NCBI RefSeq assembly: GCF_006385175.1
Contig: NZ_VFIY01000005.1
Span: forward strand, 627,501-691,500
Source of the DNA: Emcibacter nanhaiensis
Lineage (GTDB): Bacteria > Pseudomonadota > Alphaproteobacteria > Sphingomonadales > Emcibacteraceae
Length of the DNA stretch: 64,000 bases
Reading direction: 5' to 3'
The stretch's first letter is position 1; the number at the start of each line of letters is the position of its first letter. The notes under the pieces are model-generated. The model did no database searches, had not been told where the DNA came from, and was given only the letters and a program-made list of their open reading frames with translations. Shown piece by piece: positions 53,360 to 63,531 of the stretch. The position numbers were made by a program, and so were the translations under genes.

Positions 53360-54226
53360 ATGATCACGAATTTGAAAAAAACATCAGGGATCGGGCTTGT
53401 TTCAGCGATTTTGATTGCCGGCGCAATGATACATTCTCCGGTCCGGGCCGAGAGCCTGCAAAAGAAAGTGGAAATCCTGGAGAAGGAACTGCGTGCGGTT
53501 CAGCGCAAGGTTTTTCAGCCGGGCAGCTATTTTGACGGTGGCGAGGCTTCCGGCGGCCAAGCCCCCGCGACGGCGGCGCCGAGTGGCCCGCTGTTGGCGG
53601 ATATGGAAGCCCGGGTCAGCCAGATCGAAACCCAGATGCGACAGCTCACCGGCCAGGTGGAGGAAACCAACTATCGCCTCACTCAGCTGGCGAACCGGCT
53701 GGATACCCTGGTCAAGGATTATGAATTCCGGCTGTCCGAACTGGAAAAAGGCGGGGCAGGTGGCGCGCCTTCTGTTCAGACTCCGGCACCGGTGGAGAGC
53801 GGTGCACCGGCGGTGAGCGCCGATGAGCCGGCCCTGCCCCTGGGCACGGAAAAACAACAGTATGATTATGCCTATAGCCTGGTCACCAAAGGGGATTACA
53901 GCCGGGCGGAACGGACCCTGCAGGCCTTTTTGCAGCAGCATCCGGACCATGAGCTGGCGGGGAACGCCAAATACTGGCTCGGCCAGACCTATTATGTGCG
54001 CGGCATGTATACGGACGCCACCCGCACCTTTCTCGAAGGCTACAAGGATTATCCGGAAAGCCAGAAGGCGCCCGGTTTCCTGCTGAAAATCGGCATGTCA
54101 CTGGCGGCGATGGGCGAAAAAGGCGATGCCTGTGAAGCCTTCCGCGAGCTTTCCGCCCGCTTTCCCGACAGTACGGAGAACAAGACCCGCCGTCCTGCCG
54201 AGGAAAAAAAGGCAGGCTGCCAGTAA
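53360..54226 (+). CDS. cpoB: Tol-Pal-associated coordinator CpoB (YbgF)
   Basis: This 288-residue periplasmic protein has a signal peptide (about 1-32, ending SPVRAES), an N-terminal coiled coil (about 33-120) that forms a trimer in known members, and a C-terminal TPR domain (about 165-280). The TPR domain contains the 'YDYAYSLVTKGDYSRAERTLQAFLQQHP' repeat (pattern). I chose the ATG at 53360 with GGAGAAAAG upstream. It links Tol-Pal with cell-wall synthesis during division. Confidence 0.93.
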   Translation: MITNLKKTSGIGLVSAILIAGAMIHSPVRAESLQKKVEILEKELRAVQRKVFQPGSYFDGGEASGGQAPATAAPSGPLLADMEARVSQIETQMRQLTGQVEETNYRLTQLANRLDTLVKDYEFRLSELEKGGAGGAPSVQTPAPVESGAPAVSADEPALPLGTEKQQYDYAYSLVTKGDYSRAERTLQAFLQQHPDHELAGNAKYWLGQTYYVRGMYTDATRTFLEGYKDYPESQKAPGFLLKIGMSLAAMGEKGDACEAFRELSARFPDSTENKTRRPAEEKKAGCQ

Positions 54227-54241
54227 AATTTCGGAGGCCGC

Positions 54242-55561
54242 ATGGACGAGGCCCTGACCACGGAACAATTTGATCTTCTGATGCGCGACCTGCCGGGGAT
54301 GGACCTGGCAGATGAGACTGTTGCTGTCGCCGTTTCCGGCGGGGCGGACAGTATGGCGCTGGCACTGTTGCTGGCCGACTGGTGCCGAGGCCGCGGCGTG
54401 AAGCTGGTTGCCCTGAGTGTCAATCATGGTCTCCGCCCCGAGGCGTCGGCGGAATGCGAACAGGTGCACGACTGGCTGACGGCCCGGCAGATTGCCCATG
54501 AAACACTGACCTGGTCAAAGGAAATCCCGGCCAGCAGCATCCAGGAACAGGCCCGTAAAATCCGTTATGAACTTCTGGGCGCCCGATGCGTTGAACTGGG
54601 GGTGAAGCATTTGTTCCTGGCCCATCATCAGGATGACCAGGCGGAAACTTTCCTGCTGCGTCTGGCCCGGGGCAGCGGCGTCGATGGTCTGGCGGCCATG
54701 CGCAAGACGGCCGCCTTTCCCTTCAAACCCGGGCCGATTGCGTCGGAACAGCTTCCCCTGTTATGCCGGCCGCTTCTGGACTGCAGCAAGCAGCAACTTG
54801 TGGATTATCTGACGTCATGCGGCCAGGCGTGGATCGAGGATCCCAGCAACCGGGACCTGAAACACAATCGGGTTCAGGTCAGGGGGGTCCTCGCCCATAC
54901 CACCATCACCGGCCTGACGGCCGCCCGCTTGGCGGAGACGGCAGGGCGCATGCAGGCTGTGCAGGATCTCTTGGAGCGCATGACCGGTGAGCTCGAGGAA
55001 AAGGCTGTGCGCCTTGAGCCGCTTGGCTATGCCCTGATTGATGTTGCCGAACTTCTGGCTGCGGAGCGGGAAATTGCACTCCGCCTGCTGGCCCGCCTGC
55101 TGAAGATCATTTCCGGCGCCGAGTTTCCGCCCCGGTTTGAAAAAACCTGCAATCTTTATAACCGGCTGGCGGCCGGCAACGGTGTGGACCAGACCATTGG
55201 CGGGTGCCGGGCGGTCCTGCTGCCGGGGGGCAGCCTTCTGCTCTTCCGGGAAGAGGCGGCGATCATTGAGCGGAGAGAGGTTTCTGCCGGGGAACAACTC
55301 CTGTGGGACGGGCGGTTTCAGATTGCGGTCCCGGTTGCGGGACAAGTAGGGAAACTGGGGCAGGAGGGCTGGTTCACCCTGGTGCGCGAAAGGCCTAAAC
55401 TGAAACAGAATGCGGTCCTGAAATATGTCGGTCCGACGCTGCCGCACTTGAAATCGGCGGCCGGCAAACAGCTGTTGCCCCTGCTTCTGACTGGCGAGGA
55501 AAACAGCGCTTTTGAAGCGGTTTTTCATCTGCCGGCGGACAATTTTGCTGAAATGAGATAA
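54242..55561 (+). CDS. tilS: tRNA(Ile)-lysidine synthase
   Basis: This 439-residue protein modifies C34 of the AUA-reading isoleucine tRNA to lysidine. It has the PP-loop AVSGGADSMALALLLADW (SGGADS 32-37) and the 'ALSVNHGLRPEASAECEQV', 'QARKIRYELL' and 'HHQDDQAETFLLRLARGSG' segments (patterns). A C-terminal tRNA-binding domain completes it. It lies between cpoB and ftsH, as in many alphaproteobacteria. Confidence 0.95.
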   Translation: MDEALTTEQFDLLMRDLPGMDLADETVAVAVSGGADSMALALLLADWCRGRGVKLVALSVNHGLRPEASAECEQVHDWLTARQIAHETLTWSKEIPASSIQEQARKIRYELLGARCVELGVKHLFLAHHQDDQAETFLLRLARGSGVDGLAAMRKTAAFPFKPGPIASEQLPLLCRPLLDCSKQQLVDYLTSCGQAWIEDPSNRDLKHNRVQVRGVLAHTTITGLTAARLAETAGRMQAVQDLLERMTGELEEKAVRLEPLGYALIDVAELLAAEREIALRLLARLLKIISGAEFPPRFEKTCNLYNRLAAGNGVDQTIGGCRAVLLPGGSLLLFREEAAIIERREVSAGEQLLWDGRFQIAVPVAGQVGKLGQEGWFTLVRERPKLKQNAVLKYVGPTLPHLKSAAGKQLLPLLLTGEENSAFEAVFHLPADNFAEMR

Positions 55562-55598
55562 AAAACAGCTTATTCTCGATAAAATCGCAACGCTATGA

Positions 55599-55629
55599 CT
55601 TGTCTTGGCCATAATCAGGCTTATCTTAG
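55599..55629 (+). promoter_or_regulatory. RpoH (sigma32)-type heat-shock promoter of ftsH
   Basis: CTTG at 55599-55602 is followed, after 17 bases, by CTTATCTTAG at 55620-55629. This matches in every defined position the alphaproteobacterial RpoH consensus I know (CTTG, 17-18 bases, CyTATnTnnG). It starts 95 bases before the ftsH ATG. A small GC-rich hairpin with a T-run (about 55651-55672) lies in the leader. Confidence 0.85.
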
Positions 55630-55693
55630 ATGAGACAAGTTTTCGTAGGCGCCCCGGCGCCGGTCTTTTTATGGAAAGTGATACGTTATAAAT

Positions 55694-57619
55694 ATGGGAC
55701 GCAATCTGGCATTTTGGGCAATTATCCTGATCCTGCTCATGGTTTTATATAATGCATTTAATCCCGGCACGAGCATGCAGGGCCGCTCGACCGAGATGGC
55801 ATTTTCCGATTTTCTCAACAGCGTGGAATCCGGACAGGTTAAGCAGGTGGTGATCCAGGGACGGTCTATCAAGGGTACCGATACCAATGATACGACCTTT
55901 TATACCTACGCCCCTGAAGATCCGAACCTGGTGCAGACCCTGCGCAGCAAAGGTGTTCGGATTGTCGCCGAGCCGGAAGAGGGTAGTCCCTTCTGGAGCA
56001 TTGTGCTGAGCTGGTTGCCGATGATTATCCTGATCGGGGTGTGGATTTTCTTCATGCGCCAGATGCAGGGCAACAGCGGCAAGGCCATGGGATTCGGAAA
56101 GTCCAAGGCAAAGCTGCTGACCGAACGCCAGGGGCGGGTCACCTTCGACGATGTGGCCGGTATTGACGAGGCCAAGGAAGAACTTGAGGAAATCGTCGAG
56201 TTCCTGAAAGACCCGCAGAAATTCCAGCGCTTGGGCGGTTCTATCCCCAAAGGCGCGCTGCTGGTGGGCCCGCCGGGTACCGGTAAAACCCTGCTGGCCC
56301 GCGCCATTGCCGGTGAGGCCAATGTGCCTTTCTTCACCATTTCCGGTTCCGACTTCGTTGAAATGTTTGTCGGTGTGGGCGCCAGCCGTGTCCGGGACAT
56401 GTTCGACCAGGCCAAGAAAAACGCCCCGTGTATCATCTTCATTGACGAGATCGATGCGGTCGGTCGTCACCGCGGCGCTGGCCTCGGCGGCGGCAACGAC
56501 GAACGCGAACAGACTCTCAACCAGTTGCTGGTGGAGATGGACGGTTTTGAATCCAATGAAGGAATCATCCTGATTGCCGCCACCAACCGTCCTGACGTGC
56601 TTGACCCGGCGCTGCTGCGCCCCGGTCGTTTCGACCGTCAGGTTGTGGTGCCGAACCCGGATATCCTGGGGCGTGAAAAAATTCTTAAAGTTCACATGCG
56701 CAAGGTGCCGCTGGCGGCCGATGTGGATACCCGGGTGATTGCCCGCGGTACGCCTGGCTTCTCCGGTGCTGACCTCGCCAACCTGGTGAACGAGGCGGCC
56801 TTGCTGGCCGCCCGCAAGGGCAAGCGCGTGGTCTCCATGGCCGATTTTGAATCCGCCAAGGACAAGGTGATGATGGGGGCCGAGCGCCGTTCCATGGTCA
56901 TGTCCGAGGACGAGAAAAAACTCACCGCCTATCATGAAGGCGGCCATGCCCTGGTGACGCTGCATTGTCCGGCGTCCGATCCGATCCACAAGGCCACCAT
57001 CATCCCGCGCGGTCGCGCGCTGGGTATGGTGATGCGTCTGCCGGAACGGGACCAGCTGTCCATGAGTCGGGAAAAAATGCATGCCGACCTGGCCGTGGCC
57101 ATGGGGGGGCGCGTGGCCGAGGAACTGATCTTCGGTTATGACAAGGTAACCTCCGGTGCTTCCTCTGACATTTCCCACGCCACCAAGATGGCCCGCGCCA
57201 TGGTGACCAAATGGGGCATGAGCGACAAGCTTGGCCCGCTGGAATATGGCGAGAACCAGGAAGAGGTCTTCCTCGGCCATTCCGTTGCCCAGACCCAGAA
57301 TGTGTCCGCCGCGACCGCCAAGATTATTGACGAGGAAATCCGGCGCATCGTTGATGAGGCGCACGCCAAGGCGACCAAGATCCTGACTGACAATATCGAT
57401 GACCTCCATACCCTGGCCAAGGCGCTTCTGGAATATGAAACCCTGTCCGGTGACGAGATCAAGGACCTGCTCGCCGGCAAGGATATTCACCGCGAGGAAT
57501 ATAAGGATGACGCCGGTCCGGGCGCTTCTGCGACCGGTTCCGTACCGTCTTCCGGCACTGCCGAAAAGAAAAAAGGCGGTGAAGGTCCGATCGATGCCGA
57601 TCCGGTTCCCGAGAGCTGA
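55694..57619 (+). CDS. ftsH: ATP-dependent zinc metalloprotease FtsH
   Basis: This 641-residue membrane protease degrades damaged membrane proteins and short-lived regulators. It has two N-terminal membrane helices (about 5-21 and 104-121), an AAA+ domain with Walker A GPPGTGKT (192-199) and '[19 protein letters not shown]', and a peptidase domain with zinc motif HEGGH (414-418). The C-terminal 40 residues are hydrophilic. The RpoH-type promoter upstream supports heat induction. Confidence 0.98.
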   Translation: MGRNLAFWAIILILLMVLYNAFNPGTSMQGRSTEMAFSDFLNSVESGQVKQVVIQGRSIKGTDTNDTTFYTYAPEDPNLVQTLRSKGVRIVAEPEEGSPFWSIVLSWLPMIILIGVWIFFMRQMQGNSGKAMGFGKSKAKLLTERQGRVTFDDVAGIDEAKEELEEIVEFLKDPQKFQRLGGSIPKGALLVGPPGTGKTLLARAIAGEANVPFFTISGSDFVEMFVGVGASRVRDMFDQAKKNAPCIIFIDEIDAVGRHRGAGLGGGNDEREQTLNQLLVEMDGFESNEGIILIAATNRPDVLDPALLRPGRFDRQVVVPNPDILGREKILKVHMRKVPLAADVDTRVIARGTPGFSGADLANLVNEAALLAARKGKRVVSMADFESAKDKVMMGAERRSMVMSEDEKKLTAYHEGGHALVTLHCPASDPIHKATIIPRGRALGMVMRLPERDQLSMSREKMHADLAVAMGGRVAEELIFGYDKVTSGASSDISHATKMARAMVTKWGMSDKLGPLEYGENQEEVFLGHSVAQTQNVSAATAKIIDEEIRRIVDEAHAKATKILTDNIDDLHTLAKALLEYETLSGDEIKDLLAGKDIHREEYKDDAGPGASATGSVPSSGTAEKKKGGEGPIDADPVPES

Positions 57620-57640
57620 GCAGGCTGTCGGGGAGGGAGC

Positions 57641-58738
57641 ATGACATCACGTAAATTCTATCTGCAGCCCCTGGGAATTCTCAGGGGCTCTGTTTCTTCT
57701 GAAGCCGTTGATCAGGGCAGGGCCCTGCCGCTGGCCGGCGGCCCGCTGGCCTTCACCATGGTTATGCTTGTGGAACGCACCGACACGGGGAAGCTTCGTC
57801 GAAGCTTCGTATCGGTCGCCGAGTTTGATGATTTTGTCGCAGGTTATTCCCCGGACGTTGCGGAAAACCTTGTTCACCAGAAACAGAAACTGACGAGTGT
57901 CCGCCCCGCGTTGCGCTTGCCCGGCGGCCGTATTCTCGACTGGCAGCGCCCTCTCGTTCAGGGCATCCTGAATGTCACACCCGACAGCTTTTCTGACGGC
58001 GGTCGCCATAACCGCCTCGACGATGCCCTGGCCCATGCGCAACAGATGCTGGAGCAGGGGGCGGATATCATTGATATCGGCGGGGAAAGCACCCGCCCCG
58101 GGGCAGAGACTGTATCGATAGAGGAAGAGCTCGAACGCGTCCTGCCGGTTATTGACGGACTGAAGGGGACGCAGGCGATCGTTTCCCTGGATACCCGCAA
58201 CGCCCCTGTGATGCGGGCCGGGCTTGCGGCCGGTGTGCATATCATCAACGATGTGAGCGCGCTCAGCCATGACCCGGACTCACTTGAAGTCATGCAGGAA
58301 AGCGAGGCGCCGATCATCCTGATGCATGCCCAGGGGACGCCGCAGACCATGCAGCAGGACCCGGTCTATGACGATGTGTTGCTCGATGTGTTTGATTACC
58401 TGGAACAACGGCTCGATTTTTGCGAGCAGAATGGCATTGCCCGGGAACGCTTGATTGTCGATCCGGGGATCGGTTTTGGCAAAACCGTGGAGCATAATGC
58501 GGAACTGCTGCAGGGGCTGGCCCTGTTTCACAGCCTCGGGGTGCCGGTGCTGCTGGGGGCGTCCCGCAAAAGGTTCATTGCCGCCATGTCCCGCGATGAA
58601 GCGGCAATGGGGCGGCTCGGCGGATCCCTGGGAGCTGCGCAACTGGCCTGGGACAATGCGGTCCAGGTCGTCAGGGTGCATGATGTTCCTGAAACAGTAC
58701 AATTGCTTGATGTCTGGCTGTATACGAGTAAAATGTGA
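57641..58738 (+). CDS. folP: Dihydropteroate synthase
   Basis: This 365-residue enzyme joins p-aminobenzoate and pterin diphosphate. The core has VQGILNVTPDSFSDGG, 'IIDIGGESTRPGAE' and 'LIVDPGIGFGKTVEHN' (patterns). About 100 residues precede this core, an N-terminal extension known in alphaproteobacterial FolP and absent from the shorter E. coli enzyme. It starts 21 bases after ftsH, the classical ftsH-folP-glmM order. Confidence 0.95.
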   Translation: MTSRKFYLQPLGILRGSVSSEAVDQGRALPLAGGPLAFTMVMLVERTDTGKLRRSFVSVAEFDDFVAGYSPDVAENLVHQKQKLTSVRPALRLPGGRILDWQRPLVQGILNVTPDSFSDGGRHNRLDDALAHAQQMLEQGADIIDIGGESTRPGAETVSIEEELERVLPVIDGLKGTQAIVSLDTRNAPVMRAGLAAGVHIINDVSALSHDPDSLEVMQESEAPIILMHAQGTPQTMQQDPVYDDVLLDVFDYLEQRLDFCEQNGIARERLIVDPGIGFGKTVEHNAELLQGLALFHSLGVPVLLGASRKRFIAAMSRDEAAMGRLGGSLGAAQLAWDNAVQVVRVHDVPETVQLLDVWLYTSKM

Positions 58739-58801
58739 GATCTGTACTTTTGTGGCGCTAACACAAAACTAGTCGGATCGTCTTATTTTAATCTTATTTA
58801 T

Positions 58802-58840
58802 AATGGTTAATAAGCTCCTGTTGAAAATGTATTAACCATT
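58802..58840. promoter_or_regulatory. 11-bp inverted repeat upstream of glmM
   Basis: AATGGTTAATA (58802-58812) and TATTAACCATT (58830-58840) form a perfect inverted repeat with a 17-base centre in the AT-rich 169-base gap between folP and glmM. It could be an operator or a leader hairpin; no T-run follows. Confidence 0.4.
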
Positions 58841-58907
58841 GCATGATAGTGCTTGTTAATAAGTTGTTTAAAAACTGTATTTGTCTACAAAATAGAAGAT
58901 AAGAAAA

Positions 58908-60269
58908 ATGGCGCGCAAATATTTCGGTACGGACGGCATTCGCGGCAAAGCGAATGAAGGGAACATGACCGCAGAGGTGGCAACCCGGGTAGGGATGGCC
59001 GCCGGCAAACATTTCACAAGGGGAAACCATAAACACCGGGTCGTGATCGGCAAGGACACGCGCCTGTCCGGTTATATGCTGGAACCGGCGCTGGCCGCAG
59101 GCTTCCTGTCCATGGGCATGGATGTGATCATGGTCGGTCCGATGCCGACCCCGGCTGTGGCGATGATGACCCGTTCCCTGCGGGCCGACCTTGGCGTGAT
59201 GATTTCCGCCTCCCATAATCCCTATCAGGATAACGGCCTGAAGCTGTTCGGCCCTGACGGCCACAAGCTGTCAGACGAGATTGAACTGGAAATCGAGCGG
59301 CGCATGGACAACGGCTACGCCGACCATCTGGTGCCGTCGGAAAAACTGGGCCGGGCCCAGCGCCTGGAGAATGCGGTCGGCCGTTACATCGAATTTGCCA
59401 AAAATACCTTCCCCAAGAACCTGCGCCTTGACGGCCTGAAAATTGTTGTCGATTGCGCCAACGGCGCCGCCTATCGCTCTGCACCCAGCGTGCTCTGGGA
59501 GCTGGGGGCCGAGGTCGTTGCTGTCGGGGTCAATCCCAACGGCACCAACATCAACGAGAAATGCGGCTCCACGGCTCCGCAGCTGATGTGTGAGCAGGTC
59601 GTGACCCATGGCGCCGACATCGGTATTGCCCTGGACGGCGATGCGGACCGGCTGATCGTCTGTGACGAACATGGCACGATCATCGATGGTGACCAGTTGC
59701 TGGCCACCATCGCCCAGTACTGGCAGGTTGCGGACAAGCTGCGCGGCGGCTCCGTTGTCGCCACCATCATGTCCAACCTGGGGCTCGAGAAATACCTGAA
59801 CCGGATCGGCCTCGACCTGATGCGGACCAAGGTGGGCGACCGTTATGTGGTGGAAGCCATGCGGAATCACGGCCTGAACCTGGGTGGTGAACAGTCCGGC
59901 CATATTGTTCTCAGCGATTTCAATACCACCGGCGACGGCCTGATTGCCGCATTGCAGATCCTGGCGGTGCTGGTGAAAAACGGCAAACCGGTCAGCGAAA
60001 TCTGCAACCTGTTTGAACCCTATCCCCAGCTTCTCAAGAATGCCCGTTACGCCGATGGCACCAACCCGCTGGAAACCCCGCAGGTCAAGGAAGCCATTCG
60101 CGAGGGCGAGGAACGCCTCAACGGCACCGGCCGGGTGGTGATCCGCAAGTCCGGCACCGAACCCGTGATCCGGGTGATGGCGGAAGGCGAGGACGAGAAA
60201 CTTGTGTCCGACGTTGTAGATGATATTGTAGCCACTGTTGAGAATTCTGCGGAAGAAACAGCGGCCTGA
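58908..60269 (+). CDS. glmM: Phosphoglucosamine mutase
   Basis: This 453-residue enzyme makes glucosamine-1-phosphate for peptidoglycan and LPS. The phosphoserine is S102 in [13 protein letters not shown]. The metal loop [12 protein letters not shown] (about 243-254) and the C-terminal phosphate loop [12 protein letters not shown] are present. It is followed by thiD with two bases between. Confidence 0.97.
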   Translation: MARKYFGTDGIRGKANEGNMTAEVATRVGMAAGKHFTRGNHKHRVVIGKDTRLSGYMLEPALAAGFLSMGMDVIMVGPMPTPAVAMMTRSLRADLGVMISASHNPYQDNGLKLFGPDGHKLSDEIELEIERRMDNGYADHLVPSEKLGRAQRLENAVGRYIEFAKNTFPKNLRLDGLKIVVDCANGAAYRSAPSVLWELGAEVVAVGVNPNGTNINEKCGSTAPQLMCEQVVTHGADIGIALDGDADRLIVCDEHGTIIDGDQLLATIAQYWQVADKLRGGSVVATIMSNLGLEKYLNRIGLDLMRTKVGDRYVVEAMRNHGLNLGGEQSGHIVLSDFNTTGDGLIAALQILAVLVKNGKPVSEICNLFEPYPQLLKNARYADGTNPLETPQVKEAIREGEERLNGTGRVVIRKSGTEPVIRVMAEGEDEKLVSDVVDDIVATVENSAEETAA

Positions 60270-60271
60270 GA

Positions 60272-61102
60272 GTGCAACACAGATCTGACGAAAACAGCAT
60301 AAACGGCAAGGTCCTGAGCATTGCCGGTTCCGACCCCAGCGGCGGCGCCGGCATCCAGGCCGATATCAAAGCCATTTCCGCCATGGGCGCCTATGCCATG
60401 GCGGCCATTACGTCCCTGACCGTACAGAACACCCTTGGCGTGACCCGCGCCGTCCCGGTTGAAGCAGAGCTTGTCCGGGACCAGGTACTGGCCTGCCTCG
60501 GGGATATTGGCGCTGACGCGATCAAAAGCGGCATGCTGTTCGATGAAAAGATTATTTCCGTTGTCACCGATGTGCTGAAAACAGCCGGCCGGGGCATCCC
60601 CTATGTGCTGGATCCGGTGATGGTTTCCACCAGCGGCCATGCTTTGCTGGAGCCGCAGGCGCAGAAGGCCCTGATCGAACATCTGGTGCCGCTGGCCACC
60701 CTGATCACCCCCAACATCCCCGAAGCCCGGGCGCTGACCGGCATGGCGGCGATCGGGACGGTGGAGCAGATGCAGGACGCGGCGGAAAAAATCCTCGGCC
60801 TTGGTGCCGGTGCGGTCCTGCTGAAAGGGGGGCATGGGAGCGGCGATACCCTGATCGATCTCTTGGTGACAGCTAACGACATGGTACGGTTTGACAGTCA
60901 GCGAATTGATACTCCGCATACTCATGGGACCGGCTGTACCCTGGCCTCGGCCATTGCCGCCGGCCTGGCTCAGAACATGCCGCTGGAGGCCGCCGTGAGC
61001 CGGGCGCGGGACTATGTCCATCAGGCTATTTTGCGGGCGCCCGGGTTCGGCGGGGGACATGGGCCGCTAAATCATCTTGTATCCCCAAATGTAAAAGGGT
61101 AG
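60272..61102 (+). CDS. thiD: Hydroxymethylpyrimidine/phosphomethylpyrimidine kinase
   Basis: This 276-residue ribokinase-fold enzyme phosphorylates HMP and HMP-phosphate for thiamine synthesis. It starts with GTG two bases after glmM. Family blocks are VLSIAGSDPSGGAGIQADIK, 'PYVLDPVMVSTSGHALL' and 'HGTGCTLASAIAAGLA'. The partner thiE is at 26025 in a separate unit, and no THI-box is visible. Confidence 0.95.
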   Translation: MQHRSDENSINGKVLSIAGSDPSGGAGIQADIKAISAMGAYAMAAITSLTVQNTLGVTRAVPVEAELVRDQVLACLGDIGADAIKSGMLFDEKIISVVTDVLKTAGRGIPYVLDPVMVSTSGHALLEPQAQKALIEHLVPLATLITPNIPEARALTGMAAIGTVEQMQDAAEKILGLGAGAVLLKGGHGSGDTLIDLLVTANDMVRFDSQRIDTPHTHGTGCTLASAIAAGLAQNMPLEAAVSRARDYVHQAILRAPGFGGGHGPLNHLVSPNVKG

Positions 61103-61179
61103 TTATAAGATAACGTTGTAAGGAAGAGATATAACTTTCTGGAAACCTGAATGGGGATAAATAGCAATACGGTGTATTT

Positions 61180-63531
61180 ATGAATTTAAGAATTTTTCCT
61201 ATGGCCCTGTTTTTCATCTGGGCTTCTTTTCTTTCTCTGACGCACGCCCAGACCATTGAACAGCTGAATGACTCTTTCCGGCAGCTGGACCCCTATCTGC
61301 CGACCGCCAACAGCTACCGCACCGCGTCCGGGGCGCCGGGCCATGCCTATTGGCAGCAGCAGGTGGATTACAAGATCGCCGTGGAACTGGATGACGATAC
61401 GCAAAGCCTCGAGGGGCGGGAAACCATCACCTACCACAATAATTCCCCGGATGAACTGCGCTATCTGTGGCTGCAGCTGGACCAGAACCGTTTCGCCAAG
61501 GGGTCCATGGACCAGGAAACCCGCGCCGCCAAAGATCTGGACAAGTCGAGTTTCAAGGATTTCCACAGGGACGTTTATGAAAAGGACTTTGAAGGCGGCC
61601 ACAAAGTCAAATTTGTCCGGGATGCCGCCGGCAATGACCTGCCTTATACCGTGGTGGAGACCATGATGCGGGTGGACTTGCGCGCCCCGCTGAAACCTGG
61701 GCAGACCCTGAAGCTGGATATCGCCTGGTCCTTCCGGATCTTTGACGGCACCATCATCAAGGCGCGCGGCGGCTACGAATATTTCAAGGAAGACGAAAAC
61801 TATATCTATGAGGTGGCCCAGTGGTTCCCCCGGCTCGCCGCCTACAGCGATTACAACGGCTGGCACAACAAGCAATATCTCGGGGACGGGGAATTTACCC
61901 TTGAATTCGGTGACTATGATGTCGCCGTCACGGTGCCGGCCCATCATGTGGTGACGGCAACCGGCGTGTTGCAGAACCCCGCAGAGGTGTTGAGCGACCT
62001 GCAGCGAAAACGTCTTGAAAAAGCCCGGAAATCGGATCGCCCGGTTCATATCATCACCCCGGACGAGGCCCTGGCCAACCAGCACCAGCGCAGCAAGGAG
62101 ACGAAGACCTGGCGCTTCAAGGCGGAAAATGTCCGCGATTTTGCCTTTGCCTCCTCCCGCAAGTTTATCTGGGACGCCATGGGATATAAACAGAAGGAAA
62201 ACGGCGAGACGGTCATGGCCATGTCCTTCTATCCGGAAGAAGCCAACCCGCTGTGGGGGCTCTATTCCACCCATGCCGTGGCCCATACGCTGCAGGTCTA
62301 TAACAAATATGCCCTGGTCTATCCCTATCCGGTGGCCATTTCCGTGCACGGGGCGGTGACCGGCGGCATGGAATATCCCATGATCAGCTTCAACGGCTAC
62401 CGGCCGACCAAGCATGACGACGGCACCCGGACCTATGAGCGCAAGACCAAATACGGGCTGATCAGTGTGGTGATCCACGAGGTAGGCCACAATTATTTCC
62501 CGATGATCGTCAATTCCGATGAACGGCAGTGGACCTGGATGGACGAAGGCCTCAACACCTTCCTGCAGTATCTGGCGGAACAGGAATGGGAGCAGGACTA
62601 TCCCTCCAGACGGGGCGAGCCCTACAAGATTGTCGACTTCATGAAAGGCGACAACCAGGTGCCGATCATGACCAATGCGGAATCCCTGCTGCAAAAGGGC
62701 AACAATGCCTATGCCAAGCCGGCGACGGCGCTCAACATCCTGCGCGAATCCATTCTTGGCCGGGAGCTGTTTGATTTTTCCTTCCGGGAATATTCCCGCC
62801 GCTGGCAGTTCAAGCGGCCGACTCCGGCCGATTTGTTCCGCACCATGGAGGATGCCTCCGGGGTGGACCTGGACTGGTTCTGGCGTGGCTGGTTCTATAC
62901 CACCAACCATGTGGACATTTCGCTGGATAACGTGCGCCACCTGCATCTGGACACCAAGAATCCCGAGGTGGAGCAGGACTGGCTCCGCACGCAGGAGGAA
63001 AAACGCCCGGAAACCCTCAGTGAACAACGCAACAAGGACCTGCCCAAGCGCATAGACCGTTTCAAGGAACTCAGGGATTTCTACAATGAAAATGACGAGT
63101 ACACGGTGACCAACCGCCAACGCAACAATTACCAGACCCTGCTCGGGGAACTGGAAGAGCACGAGCGTAAGCTTCTGGAGGAAAAGTCCCATATCTATAT
63201 GCTGGACCTGACCAACAGGGGCGGCCTGGTGATGCCGGTCTATGCGGAAGTCACCTATGCCGACGGCAAGACCGAGGAATTCCGCTGGGCGGCGGAAATC
63301 TGGCGCAAGAACAACAAGCAGGTCAGCAAGATGATTCTCAGCGACAAGCCGATCGTCTCGGTGCAGCTGGATCCACGCCTGGAGACGGCAGACGTGGATA
63401 CAACCAATAACAGCTTCCCGCGCAAAATCAGTGAGGACAGCCGCTTTGACCTGTTCAAAACCAAGAAGAAGCGCGACATGATGCGGGAAATGCGTGAACC
63501 GCTGGCAACCGGCGGAAAAGAGAAAAAATAA
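61180..63531 (+). CDS. M1-family zinc metallopeptidase
   Basis: This 783-residue secreted peptidase has a signal peptide (about 1-22, ending LTHAQT). An N-terminal beta domain, and a gluzincin core with HEVGH (433-437) and the third zinc ligand E456 in TWMDEGLNTFLQ, follow. The substrate-binding GxMEN loop appears as GGMEYP. The last 60 residues are very basic. It belongs to the group of M1-like proteins that co-occur with DUF6702 proteins. The stop overlaps the start of the next gene (TAATG). Confidence 0.94.
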   Translation: MNLRIFPMALFFIWASFLSLTHAQTIEQLNDSFRQLDPYLPTANSYRTASGAPGHAYWQQQVDYKIAVELDDDTQSLEGRETITYHNNSPDELRYLWLQLDQNRFAKGSMDQETRAAKDLDKSSFKDFHRDVYEKDFEGGHKVKFVRDAAGNDLPYTVVETMMRVDLRAPLKPGQTLKLDIAWSFRIFDGTIIKARGGYEYFKEDENYIYEVAQWFPRLAAYSDYNGWHNKQYLGDGEFTLEFGDYDVAVTVPAHHVVTATGVLQNPAEVLSDLQRKRLEKARKSDRPVHIITPDEALANQHQRSKETKTWRFKAENVRDFAFASSRKFIWDAMGYKQKENGETVMAMSFYPEEANPLWGLYSTHAVAHTLQVYNKYALVYPYPVAISVHGAVTGGMEYPMISFNGYRPTKHDDGTRTYERKTKYGLISVVIHEVGHNYFPMIVNSDERQWTWMDEGLNTFLQYLAEQEWEQDYPSRRGEPYKIVDFMKGDNQVPIMTNAESLLQKGNNAYAKPATALNILRESILGRELFDFSFREYSRRWQFKRPTPADLFRTMEDASGVDLDWFWRGWFYTTNHVDISLDNVRHLHLDTKNPEVEQDWLRTQEEKRPETLSEQRNKDLPKRIDRFKELRDFYNENDEYTVTNRQRNNYQTLLGELEEHERKLLEEKSHIYMLDLTNRGGLVMPVYAEVTYADGKTEEFRWAAEIWRKNNKQVSKMILSDKPIVSVQLDPRLETADVDTTNNSFPRKISEDSRFDLFKTKKKRDMMREMREPLATGGKEKK

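Noticed and set aside
55745-57490. Long open frame (581 codons) on the minus strand opposite ftsH
   Set aside because: It is a mirror of a highly conserved gene. Its product is His/Gln/Gly-rich with no known domain, and it has no ribosome site or promoter. High GC makes long antisense frames common here.
58860-58885. CtrA-like TTAA pairs in the glmM gap and near 31789
   Set aside because: The spacing between TTAA halves is eight, not the seven of the known CtrA site. AT-rich sequence gives such pairs by chance.
61186-63192. Long open frame (668 codons) on the minus strand opposite the M1 peptidase gene
   Set aside because: The opposite strand encodes a clear zinc peptidase with all motifs. 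The antisense product has biased composition and no recognisable fold.
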